In this document: positions 38,815 through 48,602 of the stretch, piece by piece | Layout of the letters: each line of letters starts with the position of its first letter | Numbering within the stretch: the stretch's first letter is position 1 | Assembly (NCBI RefSeq): GCF_000428725.1 | Contig: NZ_AUAM01000024.1 | Span: 1-64,000 of the forward strand | DNA: 64,000 bases | Origin: Psychromonas aquimarina ATCC BAA-1526 | GTDB lineage: Bacteria > Pseudomonadota > Gammaproteobacteria > Enterobacterales > Psychromonadaceae | Reading direction: 5' to 3' | Translations under genes and position numbers: made by a program | Notes under the pieces: generated by a model | Seen by the model: only the letters and a program-made list of their open reading frames with translations | Databases searched by the model: none | Told to the model about the DNA's origin: nothing

Positions 38815-41800
38815 ATGCGGACGGTTATTGAAGGATCATTAATGCGCAAGCGTGCCGTATTGATGCTGCTGGCTTTTTTATTAACAGCAGGATTAGCCGC
38901 ATATATCAATATTCCCAAAGAAGCGGATCCGGATGTTCCTATTCCGGTTATTTATGTTTCCGTCAGCCATGAAGGTATTTCACCCGAAGATGCCGAGCGT
39001 CTGCTGCTTCGTCCCCTGGAGCAGAAGTTACGCGGTCTTGAAGGTATCAAGGAGATGAAGTCGACAGCCAGCTCCGGGCATGCATCGGTTGTTATTGAAT
39101 TTTATATTGATGTTGATATAAAAAATGCACTGATAGATGTGCGTGAAGAGGTTAACCAGGCTAAAGGCGAGCTGCCGCAGGACAGTGATGATCCGATTGT
39201 TAAACAGGTCACCCTGGCCAGTGAAAATCCGGCTGTTACTATTCTGCTGTCGGGCAGTGCACCGGAGCGCGCTTTGATTACCCTGGCCCGAAGCATGCAG
39301 GATAAACTTGAAGGTTTGGCGGAAATTTTAGAGGTCAATATCGGCGGCGACCGTGAAGATATGGTGGAGATTTTAGTTGATCCGCTGCTGATGGAAAGTT
39401 ATCAGCTCAATATGACTGATATTTATAATCTTATTTCGCGTAATAACCGTCTTGTTGCCGCCGGGACTATGGATACCGGCAAAGGACGTTTTCCTATTAA
39501 GGTACCTTCGGTATTTTCAAGTGTAAAAGATGTGATGTCTATGCCGATTAAAGTCTCGGGTGATAAAGTGATTACCTTTGCTGATGTGGCAAAAATCCGC
39601 CGTACTTTCAAAGATCCATCTAGTTTTGTGCGGGTAAACGGTCTGCCGACGGTCTCATTGGAGGTGGTCAAACGTCCGGGTGAAAATATCATCCATACTG
39701 TGGATAAAGTGAAAGCACTGATCGCAGAAAATCAGACCTTCTGGCCGAATAATATTCAGGTCAGTTATGCCGGAGACAGCTCTAAAGATGTAAAAACCAT
39801 GCTTAATGATCTGCAGAACAATGTATTAAGTGCCGTTCTGTTAGTGGTGATTGTGATTATTGCAATTTTAGGTATGCGCAGTGCCGCCTTGGTTGGAATT
39901 GCAATTCCAGGATCCTTTCTCACCGGGATTCTGGTGTTATGGGTATTCGGTATAACGGTAAATATTGTGGTTTTGTTTGCACTGATTATGGCTGTCGGTA
40001 TGTTAGTTGACGGTGCCATTGTGGTGACTGAGTTTGCTGACCGGGAAATGAGTGCCGGCGTAAAACGGCATAAGGCGTATTTAGATGCTGCTAAACGTAT
40101 GGCGTGGCCGATTATTGCCTCCACGGCAACGACCCTGGCGGCCTTTGCGCCGTTATTATTCTGGCCGGGCATTACCGGTGAGTTTATGAAGTATCTGCCG
40201 CTGACCTTAATTGCAACTTTAACAGCATCACTGCTGATGGCGCTGGTTTTTATTCCTGTTTTAGGCAGCGTTTTCGGTAAAGCTCGAGTACTGAGTAAAA
40301 GAGAAAAAAACAATGCAGTGGCTGCTGAAAAGGGGGACCTGTTTACTCTGACCGGCTTTAGCGGTTTATATGTAAGAACGCTTAACGGTGCACTTAAAAG
40401 TCCGTGGTTAGTTCTGCTGCTGGCTTCTATTATTGCCGTTTCCGGAGTGATGCTGTTTAAGAAGTCTAATTTAGGTGTGGAGTTTTTTCCTGAAGTTGAG
40501 CCTCCTGGAATCAATGTTAAAGTGCGTTCTTACGGTGATTTTTCTGTTTATGAGCAGGACGATATTATGTCTTCCATTGAACAGAAAATATTACCGCTAA
40601 GCGATGAAATCGATACCCTGTATGTAAAAACGGGAGACTCTTCCGGCGAGATTGTCGGCAGCATGCGTATTAATTTACGAGACTGGCAGGATAGACGTAG
40701 TGCCGATCAGATTATTGCTGATATTCAGGCGCGTACCGAAAATATGCCCGGCGTTGAAATTGAACTGAAAAAAGATCAGGCCGGTCCGCCGACGGGTAAA
40801 GCGCTGCAGATTGAAATTGGTTCCCGCTACCCGGAGCTGCTCCAGGCCGCTGCGGATAAGCTGCATCATGCTCTGCAGCAGAAACCTTATTTTATCAATA
40901 TTGAAGACGACGGAGAAAAACCCGGGGTGGAGTGGCAGTTTAAAATTAACCGTGCAGATGCCGCCCGTTACGGCGCCGATGCTACCCTGTTAGGCAGCAG
41001 CGTGCAGTTTTTAACTAATGGACTTATGTTAGGTACTTATCGACCCGATGATGTTGATGATGAGTTAGATATTCGAGTCCGTTATCCGGAAAGTGAACGC
41101 AGTTTAAGTAAACTGGCTGAGCTGCGTTTACAAACTGCCTCCGGGCAGGTACCGGTAAGTAATTTTGTTGACTTGTCAGCTTCGCCGAAAAAGGCGGCCA
41201 TTAAAAAGGTAGACGGGCGTATTGTTATGACGGTTAGTGCGGATCTGGCGCCCGATTATAATTTAAGTAAGATTTTACCTGAGCTTAAAAAAGAGTTTCC
41301 TGACTTAGGTTTAGATCCCCGTGTCAGCTTAAATATAAGAGGGCAGAATGAAGATGAACAGGAGGCCGCCGCCTTTTTAGAAAAAGCATTTGTGGTGGCA
41401 CTGGCAGTTATGGCACTGATTCTACTGCTGCAGTTTAACTCTTTTTATCAGTCGTTTCTGATTTTAAGCGCGGTTATCTTTTCAACTGCCGGTGTATTTA
41501 TCGGACTGTTTTTAACTCAGAGTGCTTTTGGTATTGTGATGTCCGGTATTGGAGTTATCACCCTTGCCGGCATAGTGGTTAATAACAATATCGTTTTAAT
41601 TGATACTTATAATGTATTAAAAGCAAAAGGTTCGAATACTAGAGAGGCGATATTAAGAACCGGGGCGCAGCGTATTCGTCCGGTATTAATGACCACAGTA
41701 ACAACCATTCTCGGGTTAATGCCGATGGTATTAAAAGTTAACCTGGATTTCTTTGCGCGCACTGTTGAGTTTGGTGCGCCGTCGACTCAGTGGTGGGCAC

Positions 41801-41961
41801 AGCTTGCCACAGCCGTTGCCGGCGGGTTGGCATTTGCGACCCTGCTGACCCTGGTTTTAACACCTTGTCTGTTAATGATCGGAGCAAATACAAATGTCTG
41901 GTTTCGTGCGCTCCGAAGGCAAAGAGCCGCTAAAAGGGCTGAACAGCTAAGCAGCGCCTAA
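38815..41961 (+). CDS. RND-family efflux pump inner-membrane subunit
   Basis: 1048 aa, about twelve membrane segments and two large periplasmic loops, typical length. The permease has AVGMLVDGAIVVTEFADRE in TM4 and VITLAGIVVNNNIVLIDTYN in TM10. In AcrB these sites carry Asp-Asp and a Lys of the proton relay; here the second Asp is Gly and the Lys is Asn, so the relay differs. Other visible segments are IPKEADPDVPIPVIYVSV near residue 30 and LGVEFFPEVEPPGINV after TM7. The last 23 codons form the first unit of a 78-bp tandem array that continues beyond the stop. Confidence 0.94.
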   Translation: MRTVIEGSLMRKRAVLMLLAFLLTAGLAAYINIPKEADPDVPIPVIYVSVSHEGISPEDAERLLLRPLEQKLRGLEGIKEMKSTASSGHASVVIEFYIDVDIKNALIDVREEVNQAKGELPQDSDDPIVKQVTLASENPAVTILLSGSAPERALITLARSMQDKLEGLAEILEVNIGGDREDMVEILVDPLLMESYQLNMTDIYNLISRNNRLVAAGTMDTGKGRFPIKVPSVFSSVKDVMSMPIKVSGDKVITFADVAKIRRTFKDPSSFVRVNGLPTVSLEVVKRPGENIIHTVDKVKALIAENQTFWPNNIQVSYAGDSSKDVKTMLNDLQNNVLSAVLLVVIVIIAILGMRSAALVGIAIPGSFLTGILVLWVFGITVNIVVLFALIMAVGMLVDGAIVVTEFADREMSAGVKRHKAYLDAAKRMAWPIIASTATTLAAFAPLLFWPGITGEFMKYLPLTLIATLTASLLMALVFIPVLGSVFGKARVLSKREKNNAVAAEKGDLFTLTGFSGLYVRTLNGALKSPWLVLLLASIIAVSGVMLFKKSNLGVEFFPEVEPPGINVKVRSYGDFSVYEQDDIMSSIEQKILPLSDEIDTLYVKTGDSSGEIVGSMRINLRDWQDRRSADQIIADIQARTENMPGVEIELKKDQAGPPTGKALQIEIGSRYPELLQAAADKLHHALQQKPYFINIEDDGEKPGVEWQFKINRADAARYGADATLLGSSVQFLTNGLMLGTYRPDDVDDELDIRVRYPESERSLSKLAELRLQTASGQVPVSNFVDLSASPKKAAIKKVDGRIVMTVSADLAPDYNLSKILPELKKEFPDLGLDPRVSLNIRGQNEDEQEAAAFLEKAFVVALAVMALILLLQFNSFYQSFLILSAVIFSTAGVFIGLFLTQSAFGIVMSGIGVITLAGIVVNNNIVLIDTYNVLKAKGSNTREAILRTGAQRIRPVLMTTVTTILGLMPMVLKVNLDFFARTVEFGAPSTQWWAQLATAVAGGLAFATLLTLVLTPCLLMIGANTNVWFRALRRQRAAKRAEQLSSA

Positions 41962-42475
41962 ATAAGAACAAACGTCTGGTTTCGTGCGCTCCGAAGGCGA
42001 AGAGCCGCTAAAAGGGCTGAACAGCTAAGCAGCGCCTAAATAAATACAAACGTCTGGTTTCGTGCGTTGAGAAGGCGAAGAACTGTTAACAAGGCTGCAC
42101 AGCTAAGCAGCGCCTAAATAAATACAAGCATCTGATTTCGTGCGCTCCGAAGGCGAAGAGCCGCTAAAAGGGCTGAACAGCTAAGCAGCGCCTAAATAAA
42201 TACAAGCATCTGGCTTCGTGCGTTGAGAAGGCGAAGAGCCGCTAAAAGGGGTGAACAGCTAAGCAGCGCCTAAATAAATACAAACGTCTGGTTTCGTGCG
42301 CTCCGAAGGCGAAGAGCCGCTAAAAGGGCTGAACAGCTAAGCGGAGCCTGAATAAACACAACTGCCGTCTGGTTTCGTGCGTTGAGAAGGCGAAGAACTG
42401 TTAAGGAGGCTGCACAGCTAAGCGGAGCCTAAATAAACACAGCAGCTGTCTGGTTTGCGGAGCTGAAAAGTCGTA
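41890..42475 (+). repeat. tandem array of a 78-bp unit, about 7.5 copies
   Basis: Units start at 41890, 41968, 42046, 42124, 42202, 42280 and 42358, with a worn partial copy from about 42439. Each is 78 bp (26 codons; the seventh is 81) and starts with ACAAACGTCTGGTTTCGTGC or a close variant. The first lies inside the RND gene (codons 1026-1048, stop and two more codons). Two versions, GCTCCGAAGGCGAAGAGCCG and GTTGAGAAGGCGAAGAACTG, alternate in later copies, suggesting growth in pairs. Every copy keeps the frame and ends at TAA or an equivalent. No terminator follows inside the units. Confidence 0.95.
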
Positions 42476-42517
42476 GAAAAGCACAGAAAACAGCAGATTT
42501 TGTTTCACAATAATGAT

Positions 42518-42543
42518 CCGCCCGGCAGAGGCTGCCCGGGCGG
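42518..42543. other. GC-rich hairpin upstream of yadS
   Basis: Arms CCGCCCGG/CCCGGGCGG around a short loop in an otherwise AT-rich spacer. No T run follows, so it is not a clear intrinsic terminator. It could be a boundary of the repeat array or a Rho-type stop. Confidence 0.5.
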
Positions 42544-42616
42544 CTTGAAGATAATCCGTATTTCCGGCACTCTGTTGCATTATCTCTTCTTTAATGTAGC
42601 GAGCTGGTGAATATTA

Positions 42617-43243
42617 ATGCTGAATAAATTTATCTATATTTCCGATATGATCGGCACCGTTTCATGTGCGGTATCTGGTGTGTTAGTGGCCACTCGCTTA
42701 CGTATGGACCCTTTTGGTATTCTGGTACTTGCCGGGGTGACGGCTATCGGAGGCGGCAGCGTTCGCGATATGCTGATGGGCGCTACGCCGGTTTTCTGGA
42801 TTATTGATAATAACTATATTTATGTCATTTTAATTACCGCACTGCTGGCGGTTTTATGGCAGCATCGAATTCATCGTTTTCCCCCTTTTTTATTACCGGT
42901 TTTTGATGCATTCGGTCTGGCTGTTTTCACTGTTGTCGGGGCAGAAAAAGCCCTGGGTCTTGGTTTCAGCTGGCCGGTTGTGATTGTTATGGGCTGCATT
43001 ACCGGCGTTGTCGGCGGTATGATCCGAGATATATTAGGCGGCCAGATCCCTTTTGTACTGCAGAAAGAAATTTATGCTACGGCTTCAATTTTAGGAGCGG
43101 TTTTATATGTAGTCTGCGACTATCTGCAGGCAGATACCATTACAGCGATGAGTATAGCGATACTGGGTACTTTATCACTGCGTCTTTCTGCGATGCACTG
43201 GCACCTGTCTTTACCTGTATTCACTTCGGACAGAAAAACGTAA
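42617..43243 (+). CDS. yadS: TRIC-family membrane protein (UPF0126)
   Basis: 208 aa with about seven membrane segments. The two halves carry repeats of the family signature: GVTAIGGGSVRDMLMGATP (about 39-57) and CITGVVGGMIRDILGGQIP (about 133-151). Bacterial TRIC homologues form trimeric cation channels; the role in bacteria is not settled. In enterics yadS sits with erpA, clcA and hemL, so the RND pair and repeat array separate it from that group here. It converges on the rhodanese gene. Confidence 0.9.
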   Translation: MLNKFIYISDMIGTVSCAVSGVLVATRLRMDPFGILVLAGVTAIGGGSVRDMLMGATPVFWIIDNNYIYVILITALLAVLWQHRIHRFPPFLLPVFDAFGLAVFTVVGAEKALGLGFSWPVVIVMGCITGVVGGMIRDILGGQIPFVLQKEIYATASILGAVLYVVCDYLQADTITAMSIAILGTLSLRLSAMHWHLSLPVFTSDRKT

Positions 43244-43260
43244 AGTAGCTTTTCTGTCCG
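43227..43260. terminator. inverted repeat between convergent genes
   Basis: Arms CGGACAGAAAA/TTTTCTGTCCG overlap the yadS stop region and face the rhodanese gene. There is no clear T run, so termination is possible but uncertain. Confidence 0.4.
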
Positions 43261-43281
43261 GACAAACAAGTATAAAGGTCG

Positions 43282-43674
43282 TTACTGGGGAGTGCTGATC
43301 AGCGGGTAGTTTAGTTCCTGCCACAGCAGCATATGACCGTCTAAATCACTAAGATGTTTAAAGCCTTTATTTTTTAAAATATCTGCAGCGACCTGTGCCC
43401 GTCTTCCAGAGCGGCAGTAAATCACTATTTCCTGCTCCTTATAATCCTTTATTTTCTGCATTTGATTAAGCAGCTGATCATAGGGAATATTTACTGCTCC
43501 CTGGATATGACCCTGTGTAAACTCACGTGCTGTACGCACATCAAGAAGAATAGGCGCCTGCTGTTTTTTTATCTGTTCAAGCAGCGCGCTGGGCTCAATC
43601 TGCATTACTTTTGACTGGGCAAACAGACTGCACAGTAATAAAGGAATGATTTTAATTGTGTCGCTAAGTTTCAT
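43282..43674 (-). CDS. periplasmic rhodanese-like protein
   Basis: 130 aa from ATG 43674 (GAGGGA upstream; the ATG at 43686 lacks one). A signal peptide ends near LFAQSK. The single rhodanese domain carries DVRTAREFTQGHIQGAVNIP and the loop YCRSGRRAQ with the active Cys. It may transfer sulfur or act in redox chemistry in the periplasm. Function is not specific. It is the only gene on its strand here. Confidence 0.85.
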   Translation of the reverse strand: MKLSDTIKIIPLLLCSLFAQSKVMQIEPSALLEQIKKQQAPILLDVRTAREFTQGHIQGAVNIPYDQLLNQMQKIKDYKEQEIVIYCRSGRRAQVAADILKNKGFKHLSDLDGHMLLWQELNYPLISTPQ

Positions 43675-43922
43675 GTTGTCCCTCATTTAAATGATTATTT
43701 AAAAAATGTTAACTGTATTAGCCGCTAATTTTAATTTGATGCGCCTATATCCGGGCAAATTTATTAATAAGTAATAGGCTTATAACTGTATCTGCAGATT
43801 GTATTGTTATATTTTCAGGTTTGACTTTATGTTCAATATTAGCTGCAGGGCCTGGTAAATTATATATTAACGGCTCTGTTGTATGAGCAGGGCCAGATTA
43901 TCATGAATATTCGGAGTAAATT

Positions 43923-45974
43923 ATGTTTTCTACTTCACACGGAAGTCCTGATAAATTAGGTGTAACTTATACTGCTCAGGGGGCAAATTTTTGTATGTAT
44001 GCCCGTCTTGCCGAATCAATTGAGCTTCTCTTTTTTGACCATAAAGATGCCTTGAAACCCAGTTATACTTTTAAGCTTTCAGATGTTGATAACCGTACTG
44101 CATATTACTGGCATATTTTTATTAGTGATGTAAAACCTGGTCAGCTCTACGGTTTTCGCGTGAACGGCCCGTACCGTCCGCATTTAGGCTCAAAATTTTC
44201 GCCCGAGAAAGTTTTACTGGATCCCTATGGTTTATTAGTTGAACGTGGTGATAACTTTTCCCGCAGCGCCGCTATTGGAAAGGGCTCAAATGTTGCTAAG
44301 TGTTTAAAAAGTGTCGTTGTTGATATTGATGATTATGACTGGGAAGACGATCTACATCCGCGTCATTCTTTTGCAAGCAGTGTAATCTACGAAATGCATG
44401 TCGGTGGTTTTACCCGTCATAAGAGTTCCGGCCTTGCCAAAAATAAACGCGGCACCTATGCCGGGCTGATAGAAAAAATACCTTACCTGAAAGAACTTGG
44501 TGTTACTGCGGTTGAGTTAATGCCGGTGCATCAGTTTGATCCCAGTGAACATCATGCCGGACTGGTTAATTACTGGGGCTACAGTCCGTTGTCATTTTTC
44601 TCTGCGCATCGCGAATACAGTTCGGATAAATCGGTACTCGGCCCGGTGAATGAATTTCGCGATATGGTCAAAGCTCTGCATAAAGCCGACATTGAAGTGA
44701 TTCTAGATGTGGTTTACAACCATACCGCAGAAGGCGGAGAGGGAGGGCCGAGCTTTTCACATCGAGGTTTTGACAGCAGTGTTTATTATATTTTATCGGA
44801 AGATAAACAGCACTATATGAATTTCAGCGGCTGCGGTAATACGCTTAATGGAACACATTCAGTGGTCAGGCGTATGATTATTGACAGCCTGCACTTCTGG
44901 GTGGAAAAGATGCATGTTGACGGTTTCCGTTTCGATTTAGCATCAATCTTATCCCGCGATGAGCTGGGTAAACCTATGATCAGTCCGCCGACATTATGGA
45001 GTATCGATACGGATCCTACTCTTTCGCCGGTTAAACTGATTGCGGAAGCGTGGGATGCCGGCGGCTTGTATCAGGTGGGCAGTTTAGCCGGACAGCGCTG
45101 GCGGGAGTGGAACGGTCATTTTCGTGATGATGTCAGACGCTTTGTACGCGGTGATAAAGGCATGGTCAGTAAGTTTGTTTCCCGCCTGATCGGCAGCCCG
45201 GATATTTATGGTGCACATAATTATGAGCCTGAAAAGTCGGTTAATTTTATTACCTGCCATGACGGTTTTACCCTTAATGACTTAGTCAGCTACAACAATA
45301 AACACAATCTGGCGAATGGAGAAGATAACCGTGACGGTTGCGATCATAATTTCAGCTGGAATCATGGAATTGAAGGACCGACCGATGACCCTGAGATAAC
45401 GCGCTTACGTCTGCAGCAGATGAAAAATATGCTCGCAATCACCCTGATGTCATTAGGTACGCCGATGATTTTAATGGGAGATGAAGTCGGGCATTCGCAG
45501 AAAGGTAATAATAATGGTTACTGTCAGGATAATCCGGAGTTCTGGTTTGACTGGCAGAAAGTTAAAAAAAACCAGGATCTGTTCCGTTTTACTAAGGCGT
45601 TAATTGAGCAGCGGACCCTTAAGGCGAAAGATAGTAATACAGTTTATCGTTATTCTCTGCATGATATTGTTCAGAAATCTGAACTGCGCTGGCATGGTCT
45701 TAACGTTAACCAGCCTGACTGGAGTGATGCTTCTCATGCGATTGCCATGGAAAGCCGTCACCCGCATTCACCGGGTGTGACCTATGTAGTTTTTAATGCT
45801 TTCTGGAAACCTTTGACTTTTAACCTGCCTAAATCACCAAGCGGTAAATGGCTGCGTATTGTTGATACTTCTTTAACCGGCGGACTGGATATTCATATAG
45901 AGGGAGACAAGGAGCAGTGGTTCTATAGTGAATATATTGTGCAGCCTCGCTCTGTGGTAATTTTGGTTGGATAA
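43923..45974 (+). CDS. glgX: glycogen debranching enzyme GlgX
   Basis: 683 aa. An N-terminal CBM48-type domain (about 1-150) is followed by a GH13 catalytic barrel with the expected regions: DVVYNHTAEG (about 260), GFRFDLASIL (nucleophile Asp), EAWD (general acid Glu) and CHDGFTLND. It removes alpha-1,6 branches from phosphorylase-trimmed glycogen in the cytoplasm. It lies upstream of argA with a 55-bp gap. The window also has pgm and glgP, in separate places. Full length. Confidence 0.94.
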   Translation: MFSTSHGSPDKLGVTYTAQGANFCMYARLAESIELLFFDHKDALKPSYTFKLSDVDNRTAYYWHIFISDVKPGQLYGFRVNGPYRPHLGSKFSPEKVLLDPYGLLVERGDNFSRSAAIGKGSNVAKCLKSVVVDIDDYDWEDDLHPRHSFASSVIYEMHVGGFTRHKSSGLAKNKRGTYAGLIEKIPYLKELGVTAVELMPVHQFDPSEHHAGLVNYWGYSPLSFFSAHREYSSDKSVLGPVNEFRDMVKALHKADIEVILDVVYNHTAEGGEGGPSFSHRGFDSSVYYILSEDKQHYMNFSGCGNTLNGTHSVVRRMIIDSLHFWVEKMHVDGFRFDLASILSRDELGKPMISPPTLWSIDTDPTLSPVKLIAEAWDAGGLYQVGSLAGQRWREWNGHFRDDVRRFVRGDKGMVSKFVSRLIGSPDIYGAHNYEPEKSVNFITCHDGFTLNDLVSYNNKHNLANGEDNRDGCDHNFSWNHGIEGPTDDPEITRLRLQQMKNMLAITLMSLGTPMILMGDEVGHSQKGNNNGYCQDNPEFWFDWQKVKKNQDLFRFTKALIEQRTLKAKDSNTVYRYSLHDIVQKSELRWHGLNVNQPDWSDASHAIAMESRHPHSPGVTYVVFNAFWKPLTFNLPKSPSGKWLRIVDTSLTGGLDIHIEGDKEQWFYSEYIVQPRSVVILVG

Positions 45975-46029
45975 GTGACAACTTATTGATAAAGTAAAAC
46001 AAAGGGGTATGTCTGATACAGGAAAATAA

Positions 46030-47364
46030 ATGCAAGTTGTTAAAGATTCTACGCAGTTAGTTAACTGGTTCCGCAGTTCGGCACCTTATATCAATGCTCA
46101 CCGCCATAAGACCTTTGTATTAATGGTCGGCGGTGAGGCATTAGAAACCGATAATTTCCAGCATATTATTAACGATATTGCGCTTCTGAACAGTTTGGGC
46201 GTTAAGCTTGTTCTGGTGCACGGCGTACGTCCGCAGATCCAGAAACAACTGGATAGGCATGGTCACAGCAGTCAGTTTCACCATGATCTGCGTATCACAG
46301 ATGATCAGAGCCTAATGCTGATTAAACAGGCGGTCGGTGCGGTGCAGATTGAATTACAAGCTCGTCTGTCGATGGGCTTAGCAAATTCTCCGATGCAGGG
46401 AGCCAGTATACGCACTGTTATCAGCAACGTGGTTACAGCGCAGCCGATCGGTGTTAAAGACGGCGTTGATTACTGTCATGCGGGCAAGGTCAGAAAGATC
46501 GATGTTGACGGTATTAAAGCTCAGTTAGAGTCAGGGGCAATTCCGGTTATTTCTCCACTTGGTTTTTCAGTGACTGGAGAAGTATTTAACCTGTTAGCCG
46601 AAGAGGTGGCGACGCAGGTCGCTATTGGTTTAAATGCCGATAAATTGATTGGTTTCTGCTCTAATACCGGGGTATTAGATGCTCAGGGGCGGGTGATTTC
46701 TGAGCTTTTACCGGAGCAGGCACAGTATCATATCGATCAGCTGGAAGCAGAGGACGGAGAAGCATCCGGAACACTACGCTTTTTACGTGCTGCCGTTGCC
46801 GCCTGTAAAGCTGATGTTACCCGCAGTCATTTGATTAGTTATTACCAGGAAGGTGCGCTGCTTAAAGAGCTGTTTACCCGTGACGGCGTTGGTTCGCAGA
46901 TTGTGAAAGAGAGTTATGAACGCATTCGAACTGCAACTATTGATGATATCGGCGGTTTGTTAGAGCTTATTGAACCGCTTGAAAAACAGGGCATCTTAGT
47001 TAAACGTTCGCGCGAACTTTTAGAAAATGAGATTGAGCATTTTCAGATTGTTGAGCGTGACGGTATGGTCATAGGCTGTGCCGCATTATATCCTTTTAAA
47101 GATGAAAAAATGGGCGAACTGGCATGTTTAGTCAGTCATCCTAAGTATCGGCGCAGTGCAAGAGCTGACAATTTAGTCGAGCATGTCGAGCGTAAAGCCA
47201 GAGAGCTTGGTTTAGATGCGGTGTTTGTATTAACCACGCAGAGTATTCACTGGTTTAGAGAGCGCGGCTTTGACTTTGTTGATATTAATGATTTACCGAC
47301 AGCTAAAAAAGAGATGTACAACCTTAAGCGCAATTCAAAAGTACTGCTGCGCAAAATCCGCTAA
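46030..47364 (+). CDS. argA: N-acetylglutamate synthase
   Basis: 444 aa, as in E. coli ArgA. The N-terminal amino-acid kinase-like domain (about 20-290) has VLMVGGEALE and LVLVHGVRPQIQKQL; the C-terminal GNAT domain (about 300-444) has ACLVSHPKYRRSARADNLVEH. It catalyses the first step of arginine synthesis, acetyl transfer to glutamate. AGGA precedes the ATG. The TRAP binding protein gene begins only 28 bp downstream and may share its transcript. Confidence 0.96.
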   Translation: MQVVKDSTQLVNWFRSSAPYINAHRHKTFVLMVGGEALETDNFQHIINDIALLNSLGVKLVLVHGVRPQIQKQLDRHGHSSQFHHDLRITDDQSLMLIKQAVGAVQIELQARLSMGLANSPMQGASIRTVISNVVTAQPIGVKDGVDYCHAGKVRKIDVDGIKAQLESGAIPVISPLGFSVTGEVFNLLAEEVATQVAIGLNADKLIGFCSNTGVLDAQGRVISELLPEQAQYHIDQLEAEDGEASGTLRFLRAAVAACKADVTRSHLISYYQEGALLKELFTRDGVGSQIVKESYERIRTATIDDIGGLLELIEPLEKQGILVKRSRELLENEIEHFQIVERDGMVIGCAALYPFKDEKMGELACLVSHPKYRRSARADNLVEHVERKARELGLDAVFVLTTQSIHWFRERGFDFVDINDLPTAKKEMYNLKRNSKVLLRKIR

Positions 47365-47392
47365 ATTGTGATTATCACCGGAGGCCTTACAT

Positions 47393-48391
47393 ATGAAGGA
47401 ACATGTGAACATGCAGCTGCCGAGAAAGTTATTTAAAACAGTAAGTTTAAGCTGTTTTCTGTTTTTTTTCTCCTTACCTTATGCGCTGGCTGAGACACAA
47501 TATGTGACTATCGGTACCGGCAGCATAACCGGTGTTTATTATCCGACCGGCGGGGCAGTCTGTCATCTAATTAATGAAATAAAAGACAGTGAAAAAATTC
47601 ACTGTGAAATTAAAAGTACTCCGGGCTCTATTTATAACTTAGCAGGGATCCGCTCGGGAGAACTGGATCTCGGGGTTGTTCAGTCTGACTGGCAGTATCA
47701 TGCTTACAGCGGCACCAGCAGATACGCAGAGCAGGGCAAGTTTTTTACATTACGTTCACTGTTTTCAGTACATGCAGAGCCTTTTACTGTATTAGCCCGG
47801 GCTGATGCAAATGTTAATCATTTTGAAGATTTATTAGGGAAACGTATCAATATCGGCTCACCGCGTTCCGGGCAGCGGGCGACAATGGATATGCTGCTGG
47901 ATCTTTACGGCTGGAAACTGCAGGATTTTGCAGCTGTTTCCGAGCTCAACCCCAGCGAGCAGGCTAAAGCTTTGTGTGATGATAAAGTCGATGCGATAAT
48001 TTATGTTGTCGGCCATCCTAACAGTTCTATTAAAGAAGCTTCGGGTGCCTGTCAAACTAAACTGGTTAATGTCTCCGGGGATAAAATTTCCTCTTTGATA
48101 AATACCAGGAGCTATTATCGTAATGCGGTCATTCCTGGAGGAATGTACCGGGGCAGTGACCAGGATACTACTACTTTTGGTGTAGGGGCGACTATTGTAA
48201 CTACGACACTGCTGCCTGAAGAGGCCGCTTATAATCTAGTCAAAGCTGTATTTGAAAATCATGGCCTGTTTGTACAGCTTCACCCGGCTTTCCAGGACTT
48301 AAATAAAAACGGTATGGTTAGTGACTCCTTAACCGCTCCCCTGCATCCCGGCGCGGTTCGTTATTATAAAGAAGCCGGATTAATGAAGTAA
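47393..48391 (+). CDS. TAXI-type TRAP transporter binding protein (first)
   Basis: 332 aa with a signal peptide (to about residue 33, ALAETQ). The mature part begins YVTIGTGSITGVYYPTGGAVC, the hallmark of the TAXI family, and contains VVQSDWQYHAYSGTS. GGAGG lies eight bases before the ATG. It binds a ligand in the periplasm for a TRAP carrier. It is a clear paralogue of the next gene. Four cysteines are visible in the mature part, some of them possibly disulfide-paired. The ligand is unknown. Only 28 bp follow argA. Confidence 0.93.
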   Translation: MKEHVNMQLPRKLFKTVSLSCFLFFFSLPYALAETQYVTIGTGSITGVYYPTGGAVCHLINEIKDSEKIHCEIKSTPGSIYNLAGIRSGELDLGVVQSDWQYHAYSGTSRYAEQGKFFTLRSLFSVHAEPFTVLARADANVNHFEDLLGKRINIGSPRSGQRATMDMLLDLYGWKLQDFAAVSELNPSEQAKALCDDKVDAIIYVVGHPNSSIKEASGACQTKLVNVSGDKISSLINTRSYYRNAVIPGGMYRGSDQDTTTFGVGATIVTTTLLPEEAAYNLVKAVFENHGLFVQLHPAFQDLNKNGMVSDSLTAPLHPGAVRYYKEAGLMK

Positions 48392-48411
48392 ATTCTCCTC
48401 TGAAAATTATT

Positions 48412-48442
48412 AATCACCTGCATTATGCAGGTGATTATTTCG
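48412..48442 (+). terminator. possible weak terminator between binding proteins
   Basis: Perfect stem AATCACCTGCA/TGCAGGTGATT with loop TTA about 20 bp after the first TAXI gene. Only a short T-rich tail (ATTTC) follows, so it may act as an RNA-stabilising hairpin rather than a stop. Confidence 0.45.
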
Positions 48443-48602
48443 CCATAATTGAACTGCCTCGATCCCAGTTTCAAGCAAAGAAACTTGCCTAGAGCCGATA
48501 AAATCGCCATACTGCGCGATTACTTTTGACCATATACACATATCGTCAACTAAAAATGTAGGGATCCACGTTGTACAAGTGGTTTGTTTATAAAAGGGAA
48601 TA

